Below, one piece after another: positions 1 to 6,819 of a stretch of DNA of 64,000 nt (its first letter is position 1; each line of letters begins with the position of its first letter). Location of the stretch: NCBI GenBank assembly GCA_018402135.1, contig JAGYJF010000003.1:372001-436000 (forward strand). The letters are read 5' to 3'. Position numbers and translations under genes: made by a program. The notes beneath the pieces were generated by a model that saw only the letters and a list, made by a program, of their open reading frames with translations, searched no databases and was not told the DNA's origin. This DNA is from Flavobacteriaceae bacterium (GTDB lineage Bacteria > Bacteroidota > Bacteroidia > Flavobacteriales > Flavobacteriaceae).

Positions 1-852
1 CTGCCAAATTTTAAAGCCATTCTAAATACGGATATCTGGATTATTGCTTTTACTATTGCATTAGTAGCAAGTATTGAGACCTTATTGAGTGTAGAGGCAA
101 CCGATAAATTAGATCCCGCAAAAAACGTAACGCCAACCAATAGAGAACTTATTGCGCAAGGCACAGGAAATATTTTGTCTGGCCTTATAGGAGGATTACC
201 AATCACGCAAGTAATTGTTCGCAGTTCTGCCAACATACAATCAGGTGGAAAAACCAAGCTATCCGCTATTATACACGGGTTTTTATTGCTGATATCGGTA
301 ATTCTAATCCCTACAATTTTAAACATGATTCCTTTATCGGTGCTGGCAGCGGTACTTTTAGTAGTAGGTTATAAATTAGCCAAACCAGCACTATTTAAAA
401 CAATGTGGCAATTAGGTTGGAAACAATTTGTGCCATTTATAATTACAATTCTAGGAATTGTATTCAAAGACCTCTTGTTTGGTGTTGGTTTAGGGCTTTT
501 TGTAGGAATTCTAATAATTTTGGTTAAAAGTTACCAAAACTCACACTTTTTACATAAAGAAGGTGACGACATTCCAGATGGCCACTTAAAAATGACACTG
601 GCAGAAGAAGTAACATTTATAAATAAGGGAGCCATTTTGAAAGAGCTTGATAGTATTCCAGAAAATTACACTTTAGAGTTAGATGTAAGGCGTACCCGAT
701 ACCTAGATTACGATGTTGTTGAAATATTAGAAGACTTCGCTATAAAAGCAAAAAACAAAAACATTAACATAACGCTAATTTCGGATTTAGGAGTTATTGA
801 AAATCCTGTCAGTTTTATGGAGTTTTTCGTATTACGACCTAAAACATTTTAA
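1..852 (+). CDS. SulP family anion transporter, C-terminal part (gene starts upstream of window)
   Basis: The reading frame is open from base 1, so the first visible ATG/TTG is not a true start and the N-terminal membrane helices lie outside the window. What is visible is the end of the SulP membrane domain (motifs NRELIAQGTGN and VIVRSSANIQSGGKTKLS, then hydrophobic helices LLLISVILIPTILNMI and FIITILGIVF) followed by a C-terminal STAS-like region ending at the stop. SulP proteins move sulfate, bicarbonate or other anions across the inner membrane. A beta-carbonic anhydrase begins 22 bases downstream on the same strand, which suggests bicarbonate as the substrate (inference). A paralogue with a fused carbonic-anhydrase-like domain lies at 35218-37458. 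Confidence 0.9.
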   Translation: MPNFKAILNTDIWIIAFTIALVASIETLLSVEATDKLDPAKNVTPTNRELIAQGTGNILSGLIGGLPITQVIVRSSANIQSGGKTKLSAIIHGFLLLISVILIPTILNMIPLSVLAAVLLVVGYKLAKPALFKTMWQLGWKQFVPFIITILGIVFKDLLFGVGLGLFVGILIILVKSYQNSHFLHKEGDDIPDGHLKMTLAEEVTFINKGAILKELDSIPENYTLELDVRRTRYLDYDVVEILEDFAIKAKNKNINITLISDLGVIENPVSFMEFFVLRPKTF

Positions 853-874
853 ATAAAAAACTAAAACAAAAAAC

Positions 875-1501
875 ATGATTTTAAAAGATGTATTTGAAAA
901 CAACCAAAAATGGATTCAAGATAAATTAGCAACAAACGATAAATATTTTGAAGAGCTAGGGAGCGGGCAAAACCCTGATTTACTATATATAGGATGCTCA
1001 GACAGTCGCGTAACAGCGGAGGATTTAATGGGTCTCGGGCCTGGCGATGTCTTTGTTCATAGAAATATTGCAAACATGGTAGTGGCAACCGACTTAAATG
1101 CAATGTCTGTTATTGAATATGCGGTAAAGTACCTTGAAGTAAAGCATGTGGTAGTTTGCGGACATTACGTTTGTGGAGGCGTTAAAGCAGCCATGCAATC
1201 GGCCGATTTAGGCATATTAAATCCTTGGTTGCGAAACATTCGCGATGTATATCGCATTCACAAAAATGAACTTAATAAAATTGAATCGGAAGACGAAAAG
1301 TATGACCGGCTGGTAGAACTAAACGTTCAAGAACAATGTGTTAATTTAATGAAAACCGCCGTAGTTCAAAAAGCATTCCGCGAAAGAGGTTTAAAGGTGC
1401 ACGGCTGGGTTTTTGATGTTAGGACAGGAAAACTAATCGATCTAAATATCGATGTAGACTCAATCTTAGAGAATGTAAGAGAAATTTATCATCTCGATTA
1501 A
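875..1501 (+). CDS. beta-class carbonic anhydrase
   Basis: This 208-residue protein has the usual length of bacterial beta-carbonic anhydrases. The signature residues are all present: C41-S-D43-S-R45 and the later GH97YVC100GG motif supply the zinc ligands Cys41, His97 and Cys100 and the Asp43/Arg45 dyad. The family interconverts CO2 and bicarbonate in the cytoplasm. The gene follows the SulP gene by 22 bases and is closed by a hairpin terminator, so the two probably form a transport/hydration pair supplying bicarbonate. There is no signal peptide. Confidence 0.95.
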   Translation: MILKDVFENNQKWIQDKLATNDKYFEELGSGQNPDLLYIGCSDSRVTAEDLMGLGPGDVFVHRNIANMVVATDLNAMSVIEYAVKYLEVKHVVVCGHYVCGGVKAAMQSADLGILNPWLRNIRDVYRIHKNELNKIESEDEKYDRLVELNVQEQCVNLMKTAVVQKAFRERGLKVHGWVFDVRTGKLIDLNIDVDSILENVREIYHLD

Positions 1502-1520
1502 AAGGAAAATAAAAATTTTC

Positions 1521-1555
1521 AAACCTGCTTGTATCGAACTTAGCAGGTTTTTTTA
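1521..1555 (+). terminator. rho-independent terminator after carbonic anhydrase
   Basis: Nine-base arms AAACCTGCT (1521-1529) and AGCAGGTTT (1542-1550) are followed by a run of T. The hairpin sits between the convergent carbonic anhydrase and CvpA genes, so it may serve both strands. Confidence 0.85.
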
Positions 1556-2092
1556 TTCTTCGGTTTCGTCTGATTTTTCAGTTTTAAAAGTGTCGTTCAA
1601 CATGTTAAAATTTTCTACATCTAGTATTTTCGGAAACAGTAACGTCGCAAAACCCTTAACAGGTGAGTATAATGAACTTTGTTCAGTGTCTTCTTCATCC
1701 ATAAAAACATTGCTTTCCATACGGTCAATGACCGTTAAAATAACACTTAAAACCAAGGCAATTTTTAGCAATCCAAAAACAGCACCAGCTATTTTATTTA
1801 ATAAGCCTAGTGCGGCAAAATTTGCCAACTTGGTGAGCGCTTTCCCAGCTAAACTTATTACAAATACAATAATGGCAAACGTAATGGCGAAAGCAGTGAG
1901 GTTGATGTATTGTTGTTCCCATTCCACTCTAGTAGATAGATATTCAGCGGCGTAATTGCTAAAGTGAATGGCGCCATAAATGCCAACAATTAAGGCTAAA
2001 AGCGATGCAATTTCAACAAATAATCCTTTCATAAAACCGCGCACCAAACCAAAAACTAAAAGCACACCCAATACAATGTCAATTACACTCAT
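1553..2092 (-). CDS. CvpA family membrane protein
   Basis: This 179-residue protein has four hydrophobic segments in the CvpA arrangement: an N-terminal IDIVLGVLLVFGLVRGFMKG signature, a second helix around residues 28-48, a third around 63-83 and a fourth around 102-122, then an acidic C-terminal tail ending in DETEE. CvpA proteins were first linked to colicin V export in E. coli. Their general role is poorly known but includes envelope integrity. The gene stands alone, divergent from the small gene at 2162 and convergent with the carbonic anhydrase. Confidence 0.85.
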   Translation of the reverse strand: MSVIDIVLGVLLVFGLVRGFMKGLFVEIASLLALIVGIYGAIHFSNYAAEYLSTRVEWEQQYINLTAFAITFAIIVFVISLAGKALTKLANFAALGLLNKIAGAVFGLLKIALVLSVILTVIDRMESNVFMDEEDTEQSSLYSPVKGFATLLFPKILDVENFNMLNDTFKTEKSDETEE

Positions 2093-2119
2093 AATCTATT
2101 ATTTTAGGTAAATATAACC

Positions 2120-2127
2120 TAACTTTG
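2120..2127 (+). promoter_or_regulatory. Bacteroidota -7 promoter box
   Basis: TAACTTTG fits the TAnnTTTG consensus of the Bacteroidota housekeeping sigma factor and lies 34 bases before the ATG of the small gene at 2162. No convincing -33 TTG element was found. Confidence 0.45.
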
Positions 2128-2161
2128 CCAATCCATAAACCCAAAAAGCAGGCTTTTTAGT

Positions 2162-2518
2162 ATGTCAAGAGACGAAGAATTAAAACTAAGATGGCAAGGA
2201 TTAGTCACCAAACTATCCAATCAATTTGCCGACGGTGAGCAACTTGATTTAGATGCCATTATTTATTTAATTGGCGTTCAAGAGTTACAACAGCCGCATC
2301 GCGAATATAAAAAAGACCACAAATTAGACCTCATGCACATTGCTATTTGTCGCGTTTTAGAACCTTACGGATATTACGAATTTAGTTATATCGACGACGA
2401 AGGCTGGCCACATTACAAGGTAAAAGAACAATTGCCATTTCTAAAAGCTGGTGAACAAAGTATTCTAATGAAAGAAGCTATTGTTAATTACTTTTTAGAA
2501 GTAGAATATATAAACTAA
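2162..2518 (+). CDS. conserved small cytoplasmic protein, function unknown
   Basis: This 118-residue soluble protein has no signal peptide or membrane segment. It is rich in charged residues, with recognisable stretches DLDAIIYLIGVQEL, HKLDLMHIAICRVLEPYGYYE and DDEGWPHYK. It resembles short uncharacterised proteins I associate with Flavobacteriia, but I cannot assign a domain. The promoter box at 2120-2127 and the ATG support it as a real gene. It is followed by a repeat hairpin rather than a T-tailed terminator. Confidence 0.75.
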   Translation: MSRDEELKLRWQGLVTKLSNQFADGEQLDLDAIIYLIGVQELQQPHREYKKDHKLDLMHIAICRVLEPYGYYEFSYIDDEGWPHYKVKEQLPFLKAGEQSILMKEAIVNYFLEVEYIN

Positions 2519-2525
2519 TTTGGGT

Positions 2526-2566
2526 GTTACCTTTAACTTGAAAAAAGTTAAAGGTCGCGCTTTCTC
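2526..2566 (-). repeat. partial copy of an intergenic hairpin repeat
   Basis: A perfect 10-bp stem (CCTTTAACTT at 2530-2539, AAGTTAAAGG at 2545-2554) with loop GAAAA is followed on the + strand by TCGCGCTTTC. The GAAAA loop and the adjoining GGTCGCGC match the distal half of the longer repeat at 54850-54953, so this looks like a truncated member of the same family. It has no T tract and is not a good terminator. Confidence 0.55.
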
Positions 2567-2624
2567 CCCAATAAGTTGAGAACAACAATTGCTAAATCGC
2601 TAACACAGTTATCGTAAAAAAAAC

Positions 2625-2632
2625 TAAATTTG
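2625..2632 (+). promoter_or_regulatory. Bacteroidota -7 promoter box for pheS
   Basis: TAAATTTG fits the TAnnTTTG consensus and lies 47 bases before the pheS ATG. Confidence 0.5.
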
Positions 2633-2679
2633 CAATCCATTTAAGAAGTTTGGGTTCTTAGAAATATTATTGAACGGTT

Positions 2680-3699
2680 ATGATAGATCAAATCAAAGAA
2701 CATATTGCCAAAGCTGAAGCTTTTCAGTCTACTTCGGCTGAAGCGATTGAAACATTTCGTATAGAATATTTAGGAAAAAAAGGTTTGTTGAATCAGTTTT
2801 TTGCGGCGTTTAAAAGTGTTCCTAATGAGCAAAAAAAAGAATTTGGTCTAGCAGTAAATACCTTAAAAAACACGGCCGAAGAAAAAGTAAACACACTTAA
2901 AGCCGTTTTGGAAAATCAGCAGTCAACCAAAGGTGTTTATGGCGATTTATCGCGCCCAGGCGATCCTATTATCATCGGTGCGCGTCATCCTATTTCAATC
3001 GTAAAAAATCAAATCATCGATATCTTTTCTAGAATTGGTTTTAATGTGAGTGAAGGTCCAGAAATTGAAGATGATTGGCACAATTTCACGGCTTTAAACT
3101 TACCCGAATACCATCCGGCACGCGATATGCAGGATACTTTTTTTATTCAAACCAATCCAGATATTTTGCTGCGTACCCACACTAGCTCTGTTCAAGTGCG
3201 TTATATGGAAAGCAACAAACCACCCATTAGAACCATTTCACCAGGGCGCGTGTATCGCAACGAAGCCATTTCGGCGCGTTCGCATTGTTTTTTCCATCAG
3301 GTAGAAGGTTTGTATATTGACAAAAACGTAAGCTTTGCCGATTTAAAACAAACCCTTCAATATTTCACTACCGAGATGTTTGGCAAGTCGAAAATAAGGT
3401 TGCGTCCGTCATATTTCCCATTTACCGAGCCCAGTGCCGAAGTAGATGTGTACTGGGGATTAGAAACCGAAACTGATTACAAAATGACCAAAGGTACAGG
3501 CTGGTTAGAAATTATGGGTTGTGGTATGGTAGATCCAAACGTATTAGAAAATTGCGGTATCGATTCAAAAACCTATTCCGGGTTTGCCTTTGGTATGGGT
3601 ATAGACCGCATTGCCCTGCTATTACACCAAATTAGCGATATTAGACTTTTAAGTGAAAACGATGTACGCTTTTTGGAACAGTTTAAAAGTGCGTTTTAA
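2680..3699 (+). CDS. pheS: phenylalanine--tRNA ligase alpha subunit
   Basis: The 339-residue protein has the length and order of bacterial PheS: an N-terminal coiled-coil region (residues about 1-85) that binds tRNA-Phe, then the class II catalytic core. Visible class II motifs include ARHPISIVKNQI, the motif 2 region GRVYRNE with FHQVEGLYID, and motif 3 GFAFGMGIDRIALLLHQI near the C terminus. It charges tRNA-Phe together with PheT, which is not adjacent here. Separation of pheS from pheT is common in Bacteroidota. Confidence 0.97.
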   Translation: MIDQIKEHIAKAEAFQSTSAEAIETFRIEYLGKKGLLNQFFAAFKSVPNEQKKEFGLAVNTLKNTAEEKVNTLKAVLENQQSTKGVYGDLSRPGDPIIIGARHPISIVKNQIIDIFSRIGFNVSEGPEIEDDWHNFTALNLPEYHPARDMQDTFFIQTNPDILLRTHTSSVQVRYMESNKPPIRTISPGRVYRNEAISARSHCFFHQVEGLYIDKNVSFADLKQTLQYFTTEMFGKSKIRLRPSYFPFTEPSAEVDVYWGLETETDYKMTKGTGWLEIMGCGMVDPNVLENCGIDSKTYSGFAFGMGIDRIALLLHQISDIRLLSENDVRFLEQFKSAF

Positions 3700-3743
3700 A
3701 TCGCTATTCTTTAAATAAGGGTAATACTGTAACAATAAAGAGA

Positions 3744-3761
3744 TTCCTGCTTTCGCAGGAA
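3744..3761 (+). repeat. REP-like hairpin just before a start codon
   Basis: TTCCTGC, loop TTTC, GCAGGAA forms a perfect 7-bp stem that ends six bases before the ATG at 3768. Its flanks (AGATTCCTGC and GCAGGAA) match a hairpin type common between genes in this group. A related sequence (ATTCCT/AGGAAT arms) precedes the gene at 55172. Confidence 0.6.
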
Positions 3762-3767
3762 ATTGGA

Positions 3768-4163
3768 ATGAAAAAGGATATCCAAATACCAGAAGTTAAA
3801 GAGGTTTACATAGCCGCAGTTCAAGAACCGCATCCGGAGTTTAAAATCTTAGATTGGAATATCTACCTTATTAATAACCAACCCGAACCAATAGAAATGG
3901 TAATTGTGGTAAGCAAAGGTTTTTTAAACGAAAAAACAACAGCGCAAACCAGGCACCAAATAAAAGTACTACCAGCAAAAAGCTACACAAAAATTGAATG
4001 GTTTCAAGATGATTTGCTGAGTATTAATAACAGTTATAGTGTAAGTTTTTTTAAAAACGACACAATCTTTCACCGAAGTTTTTTATTAAAAGCAAATATG
4101 GTAAAGCCTCAAGCGCTTGGGTCTATACCTGTAATGTCTTCGCTAGGGGTTATGGCAGAGTGA
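3768..4163 (+). CDS. conserved hypothetical protein
   Basis: This 131-residue protein has no signal peptide or membrane segment. Its middle, WNIYLINNQPEPIEMVIVV and later SVSFFKNDTIFHRSFLL, alternates as beta strands, suggesting a small beta-sandwich. No named domain is recognised. The ATG lies six bases after a repeat hairpin, and no Shine-Dalgarno site is obvious, as usual in Bacteroidota. It follows pheS by 68 bases and may be co-transcribed. Confidence 0.7.
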   Translation: MKKDIQIPEVKEVYIAAVQEPHPEFKILDWNIYLINNQPEPIEMVIVVSKGFLNEKTTAQTRHQIKVLPAKSYTKIEWFQDDLLSINNSYSVSFFKNDTIFHRSFLLKANMVKPQALGSIPVMSSLGVMAE

Positions 4164-4404
4164 AAATTTTATTTTTCCTACTATCAACGCAAAATCTTCA
4201 AACATTGAGCAACCATAAAATTTCTTGCATTTAAGCACTTTAAAGTCAACGGTATGACTTTAGCTTTAAATCAATCAATGATTAATTAACCTATGAAACT
4301 TTATTGTAATTTATTCTTAAATGTAACAGCATTGAACTTAAGAACTGTATCTTATGCGCTTACGTTTTTTAATAAAATTTACTTAAACTAAAACAATAAA
4401 TTAC

Positions 4405-5367
4405 ATGGATTTCACAAACCCTTTAGTATACGGGGTTCCTTGCTTTTTAGGACTAATTTTACTGGAACTCACCTACAGTAAACACACCGATAATAAAGAC
4501 CTTTACAAATGGAAAGACCTTACTGCCAGTCTTACCATTGGCGTGGGCTCTGCTGTTATTGCCGCTTTAACTAAAACTGTTTCTGCCATTTTAATATTTT
4601 CCTTAGTTTATGAATGGTTCAATCCATTGATTGATGGCGTAAGAAGAAATATTTTCGGTTGGGAGTCCTTTGGCTACGTTTGGTATGTTTGGATTCTTTG
4701 TATGTTGTTAGATGACTTTGCATATTACTGGTTCCACAGGCAAAATCATATGGTTCGATTTTTTTGGGCAGCGCATATCGTGCATCATTCCTCCGATAAT
4801 TTTAATTTAGGAACGGCCGTGCGAAACGGATGGTTCACCATTGTTTATAAACCCTTTTTTTATGTTTGGATTGTAATGTTGGGCTTTCCGCCAGAAATGC
4901 TCATTGTTTGTCTTGGAATTGAAGCCTTATGGCAATTTCAACTACACACTAAGTATATTTCAAAAATGGGCTTTATTGAAAAGTTAATCAATACCCACAC
5001 CATGCATCAAGTGCACCACTCCAAAAATATTGAGTATATGGACAAAAACCATGGTGGTATCCTTAATGTTTTTGATAGAATGTTTGGTACTTGGAAAGAA
5101 TTGGATGAAACCATCGACATAGAATACGGCGTTACAACACCACCAAATTCGCACAATATCTGGACAATTTTAATGCACGAATACAATAACATTTGGACCG
5201 ATATGAAAAAGTCTAAAAACTGGCGACATAAATTTATGTATGCATTTGGACCACCCGGATGGAGCCACGATGGCAGTACCTTAACCATTAAACAAATCAG
5301 GCGTTCAATGAAAGAGCAAAAGGAAAAACAAGAGACAGCTCATGAGTCATTAAGCAGGGTGTCTTAG
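4405..5367 (+). CDS. fatty acid hydroxylase / sterol desaturase superfamily membrane enzyme
   Basis: This 320-residue integral membrane protein carries the histidine clusters of the superfamily: HRQNH in YYWFHRQNH, HIVHHSS, and HTMHQVHHSKN. They would bind a di-iron centre for hydroxylation or desaturation of a lipid. Hydrophobic segments near residues 6-22, 43-71 and 95-113 precede the His boxes, with more around 145-170. The C-terminal tail is charged and soluble. The substrate cannot be told from sequence; possibilities include hydroxy-fatty acids, carotenoids and sterol-like lipids. The 241 bases upstream are AT-rich without a clear terminator. Confidence 0.88.
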   Translation: MDFTNPLVYGVPCFLGLILLELTYSKHTDNKDLYKWKDLTASLTIGVGSAVIAALTKTVSAILIFSLVYEWFNPLIDGVRRNIFGWESFGYVWYVWILCMLLDDFAYYWFHRQNHMVRFFWAAHIVHHSSDNFNLGTAVRNGWFTIVYKPFFYVWIVMLGFPPEMLIVCLGIEALWQFQLHTKYISKMGFIEKLINTHTMHQVHHSKNIEYMDKNHGGILNVFDRMFGTWKELDETIDIEYGVTTPPNSHNIWTILMHEYNNIWTDMKKSKNWRHKFMYAFGPPGWSHDGSTLTIKQIRRSMKEQKEKQETAHESLSRVS

Positions 5368-5505
5368 TAAGGGGTCTATCTGTTTTTTCTTTAAAACTTA
5401 CTCGGTTTAAACACAAGATTTCAATTGTTGCGTGACTGATTGAGCCTTTGGACTTTGCTGAAGGTATGCTCTCTGTTGAAAAATCTTTAATGTCGTGAAT
5501 TAAAA

Positions 5506-5550
5506 AGACCTCACTGTCCCGAGGCTTCGGGATTGAAACCTGTGAGGTCT
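5506..5550 (+). repeat. nested inverted repeat (REP-like)
   Basis: Outer arms AGACCTCAC (5506-5514) and GTGAGGTCT (5542-5550) enclose an inner perfect hairpin CCCGA-GGCT-TCGGG (5518-5531). The 'acctca...tgaggt' arm type recurs at 11412-11436. There is no T tract in either direction strong enough to call a terminator, although it does lie between convergent genes. Confidence 0.6.
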
Positions 5551-5601
5551 AAGTCAAACCCAATTCTTTCATGGGTTCAAAGACTGAAAGGGTTAATTGA
5601 C

Positions 5602-6819
5602 TCACTGATGCCTGTTAGCCAACAACGGCGGCGGTTCACCATTAAACGGATTCCAGCGGCTAATGGTTTTGGCTTCCATACCTGCGGCGGAAATTACCGC
5701 ACGATCGCCATAACGCTCTCGTAATTTATCGATAGATTGGATGAGGTTGAGATGTTTTTGGTTGTCTTCAAAGAGGTTGATTTGTTGTCCGCCTTCTACC
5801 AAATGGCTAAATCTTACTCCTATCAATCTAACTAGCAAACGTCTTTTGTAGAGCTTGTTAAACAAATCTAATACTACTGGTATCAAATTGTGATCCATAG
5901 CCGTATAGGGAATGTGTTTTTGCTGGGTATACGTCTGAAAATCGGAATACCTAATTTTAAACGTAATACAGGCCGTTAGCTTGTTGCCACGCCGCAGTTG
6001 GTAGGCCAAATTTTCCGTCATAGCAATGATCATACCTTTTAACATAATAATATCGGTAGTGTCTTTGTTAAAGGTCCGCTCGGTTGAGATGGATTTACGC
6101 TCTTGGTATTGCACTACCGGACTATTATCTATCCCGTTGGCTTTTTTCCAAATGCTGAGTCCGTTGCTACCTAGCACTTTGTGCATGAGTTCCATGGGCA
6201 TTTCTTGGATGGTTTGGATGCGTTTCACACCCAAATCGCACAGAGTTTTATAGGTAACGTTGCCAACCATGGGGATTTTTTTGACTGATAGCGGTGCCAA
6301 AAACGGTTTTTCAGTGCCTTTTAAAATATTGATTTGGTTGTTGGGCTTGGCTTCGCCCGTGGCAATTTTAGAAACCGTCTTGTTAATAGACATCCCAAAC
6401 GAAATGGGCAATCCAGTTTCCTTAATGATGCGTTGTCGCAATTCTGCCGCCATTTTATAACAACCAAAAAACTTATCCATGCCGCTAAGATCTATGTAGA
6501 ATTCATCTATAGAGGTTTTTTCATAAAGTGGCACGCTTTCTTTTACCACATCGGTCACATTTTTAGAAAATTTTGAGTAAATACCCGAATTGCCGCGCAG
6601 TACAATGGCTTCGGGACATAGTTGTTTGGCCATACGCATAGGCATGGCGGAGTGCACGCCAAATTTACGGGCTTCATAACTGCAGGATGCCACAACACCT
6701 CTATCGCTGGTGCCACCAATAAGAACCGGTTTGCCAATAAGCTTGCTGTCTAACAAGCGCTCGCAAGACACAAAAAACGTGTCTAAATCCATGTGAACAA
6801 TGGCGCGCTCGTTGCTCAT
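5602..6819 (-). CDS. dinB: Y-family DNA polymerase (DinB/Pol IV type)
   Basis: This 405-residue protein has the translesion polymerase fold. The N-terminal HMDLDTFFVSCER (Asp11, Asp13) and SIDEFYIDLSGMD (Asp105, Glu106) supply the metal-binding acidic residues. SYEARKFGVHSAMP is the fingers motif, a helix-hairpin-helix region follows near residue 180, and a little-finger domain occupies the C-terminal third. It copies past damaged bases in the cytoplasm. Its ATG overlaps the stop of the dnaE-like gene by four bases (ATGA), so the two are translationally coupled in one mutagenesis cassette. The LexA-like gene at 10090 probably controls them (inference). Confidence 0.92.
   Translation of the reverse strand: MSNERAIVHMDLDTFFVSCERLLDSKLIGKPVLIGGTSDRGVVASCSYEARKFGVHSAMPMRMAKQLCPEAIVLRGNSGIYSKFSKNVTDVVKESVPLYEKTSIDEFYIDLSGMDKFFGCYKMAAELRQRIIKETGLPISFGMSINKTVSKIATGEAKPNNQINILKGTEKPFLAPLSVKKIPMVGNVTYKTLCDLGVKRIQTIQEMPMELMHKVLGSNGLSIWKKANGIDNSPVVQYQERKSISTERTFNKDTTDIIMLKGMIIAMTENLAYQLRRGNKLTACITFKIRYSDFQTYTQQKHIPYTAMDHNLIPVVLDLFNKLYKRRLLVRLIGVRFSHLVEGGQQINLFEDNQKHLNLIQSIDKLRERYGDRAVISAAGMEAKTISRWNPFNGEPPPLLANRHQ

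Noticed and set aside
1590-1955. Long plus-strand open frame opposite CvpA and other long antisense frames, for example 21636-22190 and 24698-25057
   Set aside because: They lie wholly inside clear genes on the other strand, show no domain, and reflect codon usage of the real gene.
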